Below are positions 46,138 to 54,863 of a DNA stretch of 64,000 bases, in pieces. The translations under genes were made by a program, and so were the position numbers. The DNA is taken from positions 1 to 64,000 of the forward strand of contig NZ_KB903438.1 in assembly GCF_000379765.1 (NCBI RefSeq). Reading direction: 5' to 3'. The stretch is from Flexithrix dorotheae DSM 6795. Its GTDB lineage: Bacteria; Bacteroidota; Bacteroidia; Cytophagales; Flammeovirgaceae. Position 1 is the first letter of the stretch. Each line of letters begins with the position of its first letter. The notes below the pieces were generated by a model that was not told the origin of the DNA, did not search any database, and was given only the letters and a program-made list of their open reading frames with translations.

Positions 46138-46515
46138 ATGGGACTTTTTTCCAGTTTAATGGGTAATGCCGGATATATGGATCCTGAAGAGATTCAGGAG
46201 GATTACGGGAGACTTTTTGCGGATACTGAAGAGGTAGAAATTGGCTTTAAACTTATTCGGGACACTTTTATTTTTACCAACAAACGGTTAATTCTTGTAG
46301 ATAAACAAGGCGTTACGGGAAGAAAAATGGAATATTTGAGTATTCCTTATAAAAGTATTGCCCGGTTTTCGATTGAAACCTCCGGTCACTTCGATCTGGA
46401 CGCTGAACTGAAAATATGGATTGGCAGTGATCCTGTTCCTTTGGAGAAAAAATTTAGCAAAAAAGTAGATATCTACGATGTGCAGAAAGTATTGGCCACT
46501 TATGTCTGTAAGTAA
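46138..46515 (+). CDS. Bacterial PH-domain protein
   Basis: The protein has 125 residues with no signal peptide. The fold reads as a bacterial pleckstrin-homology domain: EEVEIGFKLIRDTFIFTNKRLILVDKQGVTGRKMEYLSIPYKSIARFSIETSGHFDLDAELKIWI, with the FTNKRLILVD strand pattern typical of these small stand-alone proteins. They form oligomeric rings in known structures; cellular role unclear. Monocistronic, followed by a long gene-poor stretch. Confidence 0.83.
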   Translation: MGLFSSLMGNAGYMDPEEIQEDYGRLFADTEEVEIGFKLIRDTFIFTNKRLILVDKQGVTGRKMEYLSIPYKSIARFSIETSGHFDLDAELKIWIGSDPVPLEKKFSKKVDIYDVQKVLATYVCK

Positions 46516-46608
46516 TTTAGTAATGTTGAAAAATTAAACCCGCATTTATACGCCATTATTTTTACTCAAGAAGATGCGTTTTTGAGGCGCATAGCTGCGT
46601 TAAGCAAC

Positions 46609-46669
46609 GAAAAAACAAAGATGTATGGGGCAAAAAGAACAAGTAGAAAGTGGATGTTATTATTTTATC
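46609..46669 (+). repeat. Dispersed intergenic repeat, copy B
   Basis: This is the counterpart of 29507-29564. Copy B is preceded by a hairpin-containing segment (46570-46608) that copy A lacks. Confidence 0.55.
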
Positions 46670-46682
46670 ATTACTTAAAAAG

Positions 46683-46713
46683 AAAAAGCCCGGAACTAAA
46701 TCCCGGGCATTCT
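46683..46713 (+). terminator. GC-rich hairpin, possible terminator
   Basis: GCCCGG (46688-46693) pairs with CCGGGC (46703-46708), flanked by an A run and a weak T-rich tail. It lies 170 bases after the PH-domain gene and may end its transcript. Confidence 0.45.
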
Positions 46714-47350
46714 TAGTGTAAATTGAACATGTAGAAGCTAATAAAAATTGTTAAAGTGATAAGGAGGTTAAACTCCTTAAAAGTCAAAAAAATGGACTAC
46801 CTGGTTGTTTAATTATATTTTAAATGATTTTAGGTTAGGTTAAAAGGTTATGATAAATTCAATACTCTTTTCTGGAATAACTAATGCAAGTTACCAGAAT
46901 CGATAATTAAAAACATTCATAAACCTTGCCGAATATTACATCAGTGCTTTATTGCTTCTAAGTGTGCTTTACTTGTTGTATTCGCTTGATATTGAGTTGA
47001 TTAGGATTTGTTTAACTCAGGTTTAACAAAGGGGGAGTGAAATAAAAATATATAATTACAATATTTTGTATTAACTAATTTGGAATTTAGTTTAATTTAA
47101 AAATTTAATTCTGGAAATAAAAAAGCGGATAAGCTTGTATTATTTCCAGAATTATTTTAAAATTTTTAATAAAAAAGTGTTTTTTTGACGTAAACCTTTC
47201 AGATTGAAGCTGTTAATAAATATTTAAATAGGCAACAAATCTTGCAGATAGCCAGGGGAAATAATGGACATCAATTGGTTTTTGTATTGCAAGATGGTGC
47301 ACATGGCCTTTAAGGAAATTTCTAATTACAGTTTTCAGGTTAATGTTGAA

Positions 47351-49048
47351 TTATTCCCAAATCACAACATCTTCCCGATTGTACCACTTCTCAGCTTTAT
47401 CCAGATACAAAGCATCAATCTTATTTCGCTTAATTTTCATCGTAGGTGTGATGATATCATTTTCAATGCTCCATTCATCTTTGGTAATCACGATTTTCTT
47501 TACTTTCTGGTAATCCACCAGTTTGACATTTATCAGGGACAATAAGGATAGAAAACTATGCTCCACAGCCGATTTATCGGCTGTTTTTCCCACTTCTGAA
47601 AGTTGTATCAGTGCAATAGGCTGAGGGAGTCCTGTACCCATTACACAAATCTGCTCGATATAGGCATCTGCACTAAAATCCCATTCTATCGGGCCGGGAA
47701 CTACGTATTCTCCTTTGGCTGTTTTAAACATGTCTTTCACTCTTCCGGTAATTTTCAGGTAACCCTCTTCATCCAATTCCCCCATGTCTCCTGTGTGCAG
47801 GTAACCATTTTTCAAAACATCTGCGGTCATTTCAGGTTCTCTGTAATAGCCTTTCATTATCCAGTCAGATTTCATCAGAATTTCATTTGTGTCTTTATCA
47901 ATTTTTACCTCAACTCCCGGATAGGGAATGCCAATGGTTTCCAGTTTAAAAGCTTTGGGAGGCATTACGGAGCAGGCGCCCATGTTTTCTGTCATGCCAT
48001 AAAGTTCCAATAATTTTAGTCCCAATTTCTGATACCAAAGATGAAGCGAAACGGGGGTAGGGGCAGCTGCTGTAAAAGCCATGATCACCTTTCCCAACCC
48101 AAGTTTGGTCAGGATTTTCTTTTTTATTATTCCTGAAAGAACAGGGATTTTCATTAATAAATCCAGTTTCTTTTGTGGCATTTTTTCTAAAACCCCCAAT
48201 TGGAATTTAGTCCAGATTCTGGGAACTGCAAAGAAAATAGTTGGCTGAGTATCCTGTAGGTTTTTTACGAATGTATCAATAGATTCCACAAAGGAAATAG
48301 TGCCTCCAGAGTAAATGCTACAGGTTTCTACCACACCTCTTTCAGCCACATGGCAAAGTGGCAGGTAAGAGAAAAAGCGCTGCTCATTTTCATAAAGGGG
48401 AATAATCTTTTCCACAGATTTCATCACCCTGGAATTATGCTCATTAGTAACCATTACCCCTTTTGGCCTCCCGGTTGTTCCAGAAGTATAAATGATGGTT
48501 AGGATATCTTTAATGTCCGGAACAGGATTTCCCTTTAAGGGTTCATGTTTTTCGATAAGATCATCCCAGTTTTCGTATTCAGTGGCCGGACTGTTGGGAT
48601 AGGAAATACATTTTATATCTCCCAAAACCCCAGGTTTCATCAAATCCCAGTTATCCAGCTTACCCACAAAAAGTACCTGAATTTGCCCGTGTTCTAATAC
48701 ATGCTCCAGCTGGCTGGCATTTAAATTGGGATAAAACGGCACAGAAATATGTCCACTCATCATAATGGCCAGATCATTCATGATCCAGTGGGCACAGTTT
48801 TTTGAAATAATCCCTATATTACTTTTAGGCGGTAGGTCCATTGCTTTTAAAGCCGAAGCAATACAACGCGCCTGCCTACCCACTTCTCCCCAGGTATAAG
48901 TTGTCCAGGAGTCTCCATGTGGTTGCCTGAGGTAAGTTTTATCTTTTAAAGCTTTTTCTTTGTGATAGAATTTTTCTATTAAAGATTCCAGTTTTTCATT
49001 ATCATTTTCAACCGATTTTTTTTCGGCAATATTCATGTGTTCTTCCAT
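47351..49048 (-). CDS. AMP-dependent synthetase/ligase (long-chain acyl-CoA synthetase type)
   Basis: The protein has 565 residues of the ANL superfamily. The AMP-binding P-loop IIYTSGTTGRPKGVMVTN is near residue 190. Further motifs: SYLPLCHVAERG, FFAVPRIWTKF, LKLLELYGMTENMGACSV, GYLHTGDMGELDEEGYLKITGRVKDMFKTAKGEYVVP and the C-terminal catalytic-Lys region TPTMKIKRNKID. All fit FadD15/FACS-like acyl-CoA synthetases that activate long-chain fatty acids. Alone on its strand. An in-frame ATG four codons in (MNIAEKK) is an alternative start. Confidence 0.92.
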   Translation of the reverse strand: MEEHMNIAEKKSVENDNEKLESLIEKFYHKEKALKDKTYLRQPHGDSWTTYTWGEVGRQARCIASALKAMDLPPKSNIGIISKNCAHWIMNDLAIMMSGHISVPFYPNLNASQLEHVLEHGQIQVLFVGKLDNWDLMKPGVLGDIKCISYPNSPATEYENWDDLIEKHEPLKGNPVPDIKDILTIIYTSGTTGRPKGVMVTNEHNSRVMKSVEKIIPLYENEQRFFSYLPLCHVAERGVVETCSIYSGGTISFVESIDTFVKNLQDTQPTIFFAVPRIWTKFQLGVLEKMPQKKLDLLMKIPVLSGIIKKKILTKLGLGKVIMAFTAAAPTPVSLHLWYQKLGLKLLELYGMTENMGACSVMPPKAFKLETIGIPYPGVEVKIDKDTNEILMKSDWIMKGYYREPEMTADVLKNGYLHTGDMGELDEEGYLKITGRVKDMFKTAKGEYVVPGPIEWDFSADAYIEQICVMGTGLPQPIALIQLSEVGKTADKSAVEHSFLSLLSLINVKLVDYQKVKKIVITKDEWSIENDIITPTMKIKRNKIDALYLDKAEKWYNREDVVIWE

Positions 49049-49363
49049 AAGGCTGTAATTCTGAATTGGTATAAGAATTTAATCTTTTGATCATAAACAG
49101 AATCCTCTTTTAGAGTTGGTTAAAGTTTAACTTAACTCTTAAATCGACCAAATTTATTGAATCAAAGATCTAATAGGTGAAGTAATAAATATAAGCAAAA
49201 AATAAATGGATAGAGGATTTCTAAACACTTAATTCTAAAGAATTAGCCATAAGATTTTGCCTTTGTACAATTATTTCAACCATTTGCACAAAAAGTGAGG
49301 TAGTTTACCGATTTTTTTATAAAATTCACCCCAAAATAAAACTACACACAATTTAAACATTTC
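49049..49363. other. Intergenic region between divergent acyl-CoA synthetase and amidohydrolase genes
   Basis: This is a 315-base AT-rich gap. TTTTGCCTTTGTAC near 49256-49269 resembles the -7 region upstream of accA (GCTGCCTTTGTAC) and may be the rightward promoter. Nothing else stands out. Confidence 0.35.
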
Positions 49364-52300
49364 ATGAAAAGAATCTACACCATTTGCGTGCTAGTTCTTT
49401 TGCATTGTTCAGGCCTTTGGGCCCAGGAGGATATTTATCCGGTTAACAATGTGAGAGACAATCGCCCCGAAATCTACTTTTTAAAAAATGCCACTATTTT
49501 TAAAGATTACCAAACCAAACTGGAAAATGCTTCCCTGCTTATAGAAGATGGGGTTGTAAAAGCCATTGGCACAAACCTTTCTGTTCCGAAAGGAGCCAGG
49601 GAGATCGATTTAAATGGAAAATTTATTTATCCGGCCTTTATTGATTTGCACAGTGATTATGGTTTGTCTGAAGTACCAAAAGGGAAACCTTTTAGTTTTG
49701 GATCACCTGAAGTGGTCTCTCCACAGACTAAAGGAGCATTTAATGTGAATGATGCGATTAAATCCAGTTACAATGCTGCCGAAGATTTTAACATTGCCGG
49801 CAAGGAAGCAGGAGATTTGCGAAAAGCGGGCTTTGGAACTGTGCTTGCCTCCAAAAGAGATGGGCTTGCCAGGGGAACTTCCGCCTTAATTAATTTGCTG
49901 GATGAACTGGAAAATGAGGCACTTCTCCAATCCAATGTGGCTGCACATTATTCCTTTAAAAAAGGCAGCTCCCCACAATCCTATCCTATTTCTTTAATGG
50001 GATGTGTGGCAGTACTGAGGCAGACTTATCTGGATGCAAAATGGTATTCCTCTAACAAAAATCAAAGCTTTTTTGATAATTCCCTGGAAGCCTGGAATGC
50101 TTCTCAGAAATTGCCACAGATTTTTGATGCAAAAGACTGGCAGTCAGTCTTGCTGGCGGATAAGATTGGGGATGAGTTTGGCGTGCAATATATCATTATT
50201 GGAGGAGGAGAAGAATACAAAAGAATTGCGGAAATAAAAGCGACTAATGCCAGGTTGATTGTGCCATTAAATTTTCCGGATGCTTATGAAGTAGAAGATC
50301 CATTCGAAACCCAGAACATAAAACTGGCAGATATGATGCATTGGGAACTGGCTCCTGGCAACCTTGCAGCATTGGAAAAAGCAGGAATTGACTTTTCCTT
50401 AACAGCAGATGGCTTAAGTAACAAAAGTGATTTCCTTGCGAACCTGAGAAAGGCTGTAAAAAATGGCTTGTCAAAAACTACCGCTTTAAAAGCCGTTTCC
50501 TTTAATCCCGCTCAATTTATTGAAGCTGGTTCTTCATTAGGCAGCCTGGAAAATGGTAAAATGGCCAACTTCCTCATCTTCTCTGATGATTTGTTTGAGG
50601 AAGAAAGTGAACTGATGGAAAACTGGGTAAATGGCAAACAATTTATCATTAAAAAGAAAAATGAAATTGACCTTTCCGGGAAATATTCACTTGAAGCTGG
50701 GGACAGTACTTTCAACCTGGAAATCTCAGGAAAACCGGATAAACACACTTTTAAAATTGTAATTAATGATAGTACAAAAATAGATGCGACTGCCGAGTTC
50801 GAAGAAACACTGCTTACTTTAAGTTTTACCCCAAATAAGGAGGAAAAAGCTTATATACGATTATCGGGCTGGAGGGATGGTAAGAACTTTAAGGGTAAAG
50901 GCCAGTTGCCAGATGGCGCCTGGGTGGAATGGACTGCTGAATATAAAGAAGAATTAGAAAAAGAGGAGGAAGAAAAGAAAGAAGAGGAAAAAGAAGCAGA
51001 TGAAGTTGCAAAAGTATTGTTCCCATTTCTTCCTTATGGAAATGAAGAAAAACCAACTGCAAAAAATTACCTGATTAAAAATGCCACTGTCTGGACGAAT
51101 GAAACTGATGGAATTTTGGAGGGAACAGATGTGTATGTAGAAGATGGGAAAATTAAAAAAATAGGGAAGAACCTTTCAATAAAAAATGCAGTGGAGATTG
51201 ATGGAACCGGAAAACACCTGACTCCGGGAATTATTGATGAACATACCCATATTGCCCTGAATAATGTAAATGATGTAGCTACGAATTCGGGAATGGTGCG
51301 TATGGAAGATGTGATTGATTCTGATGATATTAATATCTACAGGCAACTGGCTGGCGGAGTGACTGCAGCACAATTACTTCATGGTTCTGCCAATCCGGTG
51401 GGCGGACAGTCTGCTTTGGTAAAATTCCGTTGGGGCGCTGCTCCCAATGATATGCTGATTAAAGATGCGGATAAATACATCAAATTCGCTTTGGGAGAAA
51501 ATGTAAAACGCTCTTCCAATAGTAATTCTGTAAGGTATCCCCAAACCAGGATGGGAGTGGAACAAGTTTTTATGGATGGATTCACCCGAGCTAAAACTTA
51601 TGATGCAGAATGGGCGGCTTATAATAGTTTATCCTCTTCAGCAAAAGCAAATGCTACCCCTCCAAGAAGGGATCTGATGCTGGAAACCATGGCAGAAATT
51701 ATCAACAAAGACAGATTTATTACCTGCCATTCCTATGTGCAATCCGAAATTAATATGTTGATGAAGGTGGCCGAAAAATTTGATTTTAATGTCAATACCT
51801 TCACGCATATTCTGGAAGGCTATAAAGTGGCTGATAAAATGGCAGAACATGGCGCAGGAGGGTCCACTTTTGCCGACTGGTGGGCTTATAAATTTGAAGT
51901 GAGATATGCCATTCCCTACAATCCTATGCTTATGGCAATGGCCGGAGTAACTGTAGCCATCAATTCTGATGATGCAGAAATGGCCAGAAGACTTAATCAG
52001 GAGGCTGCCAAATCAGTAAAATACGGTGGTATGTCAGAAGAGGATGCTTTGAAAATGGTGACTTTGAACCCGGCCAAATTGCTTCACCTGGATGACAGAA
52101 TGGGAAGTGTGAATGTGGGCAAGGATGCTGATTTGGTACTTTGGAATGACCATCCGCTATCCATCTATGCCAAACCGGAAAAAACTATGGTAGATGGTAT
52201 TATTTATTATGATATAGAGGAAGATGAAAAGAAGAGAGAAGAAATTGCCATGGAAAGAGCAAGGCTGATTCAAAAAATGCAGGAGGCGAAGAAGAATGGA

Positions 52301-52378
52301 GCAAAAACCCAATCTGTAGAGCCAACTGTGCATCAATTCTGGCATTGTGATGATTTGCACTTTGGGCAAATTCATTAG
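49364..52378 (+). CDS. Secreted tandem amidohydrolase (degenerate plus active domain)
   Basis: The protein has 1004 residues with a signal peptide ending GLWAQ. Domain 1 (about 30-430) has the amidohydrolase outline (ATIFKDYQTKLENASLLIEDG; KFIYPAFIDLHSDYG; ALKAVSFNPAQFI) but lacks the HxH pair and most metal ligands. A beta-rich segment (about 435-540) and a Glu/Lys linker lead to domain 2 (about 570-960), which is complete: GIIDEHTHIA (His627, His629), TCHSY, THILEG, and Asp869 in INSDDAEMA. It most resembles imidazolonepropionase-like cyclic amidases or prolidases; substrate unknown. The third domain is encoded 104 bases downstream. Confidence 0.87.
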   Translation: MKRIYTICVLVLLHCSGLWAQEDIYPVNNVRDNRPEIYFLKNATIFKDYQTKLENASLLIEDGVVKAIGTNLSVPKGAREIDLNGKFIYPAFIDLHSDYGLSEVPKGKPFSFGSPEVVSPQTKGAFNVNDAIKSSYNAAEDFNIAGKEAGDLRKAGFGTVLASKRDGLARGTSALINLLDELENEALLQSNVAAHYSFKKGSSPQSYPISLMGCVAVLRQTYLDAKWYSSNKNQSFFDNSLEAWNASQKLPQIFDAKDWQSVLLADKIGDEFGVQYIIIGGGEEYKRIAEIKATNARLIVPLNFPDAYEVEDPFETQNIKLADMMHWELAPGNLAALEKAGIDFSLTADGLSNKSDFLANLRKAVKNGLSKTTALKAVSFNPAQFIEAGSSLGSLENGKMANFLIFSDDLFEEESELMENWVNGKQFIIKKKNEIDLSGKYSLEAGDSTFNLEISGKPDKHTFKIVINDSTKIDATAEFEETLLTLSFTPNKEEKAYIRLSGWRDGKNFKGKGQLPDGAWVEWTAEYKEELEKEEEEKKEEEKEADEVAKVLFPFLPYGNEEKPTAKNYLIKNATVWTNETDGILEGTDVYVEDGKIKKIGKNLSIKNAVEIDGTGKHLTPGIIDEHTHIALNNVNDVATNSGMVRMEDVIDSDDINIYRQLAGGVTAAQLLHGSANPVGGQSALVKFRWGAAPNDMLIKDADKYIKFALGENVKRSSNSNSVRYPQTRMGVEQVFMDGFTRAKTYDAEWAAYNSLSSSAKANATPPRRDLMLETMAEIINKDRFITCHSYVQSEINMLMKVAEKFDFNVNTFTHILEGYKVADKMAEHGAGGSTFADWWAYKFEVRYAIPYNPMLMAMAGVTVAINSDDAEMARRLNQEAAKSVKYGGMSEEDALKMVTLNPAKLLHLDDRMGSVNVGKDADLVLWNDHPLSIYAKPEKTMVDGIIYYDIEEDEKKREEIAMERARLIQKMQEAKKNGAKTQSVEPTVHQFWHCDDLHFGQIH

Positions 52379-52482
52379 AGCTTGTTTAAGTTTTATTTTT
52401 CATGGTGATGCAGCCTAAAGGATAAAGTTTAAACACGCTCCCAACACAAGAAATTTTACTTCTAAATTAAAAACATTTAAAG

Positions 52483-53784
52483 ATGAAAGTATTCATAAAT
52501 TTTATAACCTTATTGTTATGCTCAATTCATTGGGGGATGGCACAGGTACCAGCTCCTGCTGATGCTCAGGGAAACCCAATTTTAATAACAGGGGGAACCA
52601 TCCATGTGGGAAATGGTGAAGTATTTGAAAATGGGGCTGTGGCTTTTGCGGAGGGGAAAATTACCTATGTAGGCGAAGCTGCTGGTTTTTCAGCTGATCA
52701 GTCCTCCTATGAAGTGATAGATGCCAGCGGAAAACATATTTACCCTGGTTTTATTATTCCTAATACTACACTTGGATTGGTGGAAATTGGAGCTGTAAAC
52801 GCTACGGTTGATCAAAATGAAATTGGTAACTTAAATCCAAATGTACGGTCAATAATTGCCTATAATACTGATTCTGAGATAATTCCCACTATGCGGTTTA
52901 ACGGGATTTTATTGGCACAAACCACTCCTGTGGGAGGAAGGATTCCCGGAACTTCTTCAATTGTTGGGCTGGATGCCTGGAACTGGGAAGATGCTGTAAT
53001 TAAAATGGATGATGCTGTACATTTGAATTGGCCCGGCAGGTACAAATACGAATTTGATTATTCCGATTTTTCAGTGAAAAGGGTGAAAAATGACAAGTAT
53101 GAAGAACAGTTGAAGGAATTGAATGAGCTATTTTCCGATGCCCAATCTTACGCCAGTCAATCTGCCAAAAAGGAAAATCTTAAGCTGGAGGCCATGTTGG
53201 GTTTGCTGGATGGGAAAAAGGCTTTGCACATTCATGTGGATGATGCCAAAGGAATAATAGAAAGTATCCAGTTTACAAAAAAATATGGTATTCAGAAAAT
53301 AGCAATTGTTGGGGGAGAAGAGGCGCTTTTGGTAAAGGATATCATAAAGGAAAATAATATCCCGGTTTTGCTTTCTGATGTGCACAGGTTGCCTAACAGG
53401 CCTGAGGAAGATGTGGATATGCCTTATAAATTACCCTATCTTTTGCACAAAGAGGGAATAAAAGTCGGGCTCACCTACAATAGCGTAACCAATTCCAGAA
53501 ATTTGCCATTTTTCGCTGGAACTGCTGCTGGTTATGGACTTTCCAAGGAAGAGGCGCTGAAAATGATTTCCTTAAATACCGCTGAGATTTTAGGGATCAG
53601 TGAACAGTTTGGTTCAATTGAAAGTGGAAAAAATGCCACCCTTTTTATTTCCGGAGGTGATGCCCTCGATATGAGGGGAAATCTGGTGGAAAAAGCTTTT
53701 ATTTCGGGAAGAAATGTGGAATTAAATGCCATGCAACAGCGGCTTTATAAAAAGTATAAAGCAAAATATGAGGCTGGTAAGTAA
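52483..53784 (+). CDS. Secreted amidohydrolase-like protein lacking metal ligands
   Basis: The protein has 433 residues with a signal peptide (MKVFINFITLLLCSIHWGMAQ). It has the amidohydrolase frame: ILITGGTIHVGNGEVFENGAVAFAEGKITYVGE, KHIYPGFIIPNTTLGL, TPVGGRIPGTSSIVGLDAW, ALKMISLNTAEILGISEQFGSIESGKNATLFI. At the HxH position it reads IIPNTTLG, and the later His/Asp ligands are not evident. It looks catalytically dead. Following the tandem enzyme in the same orientation, it may be a structural partner of it. Confidence 0.83.
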   Translation: MKVFINFITLLLCSIHWGMAQVPAPADAQGNPILITGGTIHVGNGEVFENGAVAFAEGKITYVGEAAGFSADQSSYEVIDASGKHIYPGFIIPNTTLGLVEIGAVNATVDQNEIGNLNPNVRSIIAYNTDSEIIPTMRFNGILLAQTTPVGGRIPGTSSIVGLDAWNWEDAVIKMDDAVHLNWPGRYKYEFDYSDFSVKRVKNDKYEEQLKELNELFSDAQSYASQSAKKENLKLEAMLGLLDGKKALHIHVDDAKGIIESIQFTKKYGIQKIAIVGGEEALLVKDIIKENNIPVLLSDVHRLPNRPEEDVDMPYKLPYLLHKEGIKVGLTYNSVTNSRNLPFFAGTAAGYGLSKEEALKMISLNTAEILGISEQFGSIESGKNATLFISGGDALDMRGNLVEKAFISGRNVELNAMQQRLYKKYKAKYEAGK

Positions 53785-53948
53785 TTCTATCTAATGGTTT
53801 TACTCGGGATGGAAAGATTTACAAATAAATCTAAATGATTCAAAACATTTTTGCCTTTAAGATAGTCTTTATGTAAAAGATTGCCTTTATTTATTCCTGG
53901 TAATCAATTTCACTTTATTTTAATCAGCAAAACATAAACTAATAAAAA

Positions 53949-54083
53949 ATGAAAGATCCGGACCGTGTAAAAAACAGAATTGTTGTGTTGACAGAGGACA
54001 CCAGCAATGAAAAAAATGAAAAAGAAAGTTCAAATAAGAAGTTGGTAATTGATGGCCGAATAGCCATTGTTTCCAATGATTAA
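53949..54083 (+). CDS. Small hypothetical protein (44 aa)
   Basis: ATG 53949 to TAA 54081-54083 encodes 44 residues (MKDPDRVKNRIVVLTEDT...LVIDGRIAIVSND), charged, with no membrane segment. Support: a good terminator begins 18 bases after the stop and is not needed by the convergent LytTR gene alone, and the gene fills an otherwise empty gap of about 375 bases. I do not recognise a family. Confidence 0.45.
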   Translation: MKDPDRVKNRIVVLTEDTSNEKNEKESSNKKLVIDGRIAIVSND

Positions 54084-54100
54084 ATTGAAAATAAATCAAC

Positions 54101-54137
54101 AAAAAATCCGTGGCAATTATCTGTCACGGATTTTTTT
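54101..54137. terminator. Terminator between the small ORF and the LytTR operon
   Basis: AAAAAATCCGTG pairs with CACGGATTTTTT around a 12-base loop, T run on the plus strand and A run on the other side. It can stop transcription in both directions. Confidence 0.85.
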
Positions 54138-54160
54138 ATGACCTGGTTTGGGTAAATTCT

Positions 54161-54862
54161 TTACAAAGTCTTAATTCTCTCCATCAAACTATTTTTGTAC
54201 GTATTACTGATGGGAATTATTCTCCGGCCAATCTGAAGGTTGGAAATGTCAATATTTTCTATTCGATCGAGCCTGATGATAAACGAACGATGTATCCGCA
54301 TGAACTGACTTTCAGGAAGCTTTTTCTCCACTGCTCTAAGGGTGGTATAAACTAACAACATCCTTTTACTGGTGTGAATTTTCACGTAATCCCCAGCGGC
54401 TTCAATAAAATCGATATCCACAAACTTGATATTCTCCAATAAGGACTCTACTTTCACGTAAAGACTATCTCCTTCTTCCTTAGCTGAATTTTGTTCTTCT
54501 ATATTTTTTTGTGCCCTTTGAACAGCTTTAAGAAACCTTGCATAATTTTCAATCGGCTTCAGTAAATAATCTGTTACTTCATACTCGAAGGCTTCAAGTG
54601 CATATTTTTCCTTACTGGTGGTGAGAATGATTTGTGGGGGAGCATTTAATGTTTTGATAAATTCAAGTCCGGTCATCTCCGGCATTTCCACATCCAGAAA
54701 AATCAGGTCTACCGGCTGGTTGGCAAGCATGTTGGCCGCTTCAATGGCATTTTCAAATTTCCCTACCAGGTCCAGAGAGGTATTTCTGGCCACTAGGGTT
54801 TCCATAATTTTCAATGACATGAGATCATCATCTACTATTATACAGGTTAGTTTTTTGCCCAT
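54161..54862 (-). CDS. LytTR-family response regulator
   Basis: The protein has 233 residues. The receiver domain has acidic pocket IIVDDDLMSLK (residues 8-18), phospho-acceptor Asp57 in LIFLDVEMPEMTGLEF, TTSKEKYALEAFEYEVTDYLLKPI. The C-terminal LytTR DNA-binding domain starts near 130 (LYVKVESLLENIKFVDIDFIEAAGDYVKIHT ... FMRIHRSFIIRLDRIENI). It is the last gene of the four-gene operon, one base after the hybrid kinase stop. It is the likely transcriptional output of that system, possibly phosphorylated through the kinase's HPt domain. Confidence 0.94.
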   Translation of the reverse strand: MGKKLTCIIVDDDLMSLKIMETLVARNTSLDLVGKFENAIEAANMLANQPVDLIFLDVEMPEMTGLEFIKTLNAPPQIILTTSKEKYALEAFEYEVTDYLLKPIENYARFLKAVQRAQKNIEEQNSAKEEGDSLYVKVESLLENIKFVDIDFIEAAGDYVKIHTSKRMLLVYTTLRAVEKKLPESQFMRIHRSFIIRLDRIENIDISNLQIGRRIIPISNTYKNSLMERIKTL

Positions 54863-54863
54863 T

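Larger units (their letters stand above)
46516..47350. other. Gene-poor region of about 835 bases
   Basis: The stretch holds repeat copy B (46609-46669), preceded by a hairpin-forming ATGCG/CGCAT (46573-46591), then a GC-rich hairpin (46688-46708) and a small perfect inverted repeat AAGGAG/CTCCTT (46761-46778). The remainder (46800-47300) is extremely AT-rich with no supported open frame. The one frame at 47264-47545 mostly runs antisense to the acyl-CoA synthetase gene. No tRNA was found. Confidence 0.55.

Noticed and set aside
46516-47350. tRNA or other structured RNA gene in the long gap
   Set aside because: No cloverleaf, CCA-proximal T-arm motif (GTTCRA) or conserved RNA signature found; the hairpins are short and isolated.
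47264-47545. 93-codon open frame on the plus strand
   Set aside because: Mostly antisense to the acyl-CoA synthetase 3' end, and its composition looks like a shadow of that gene.
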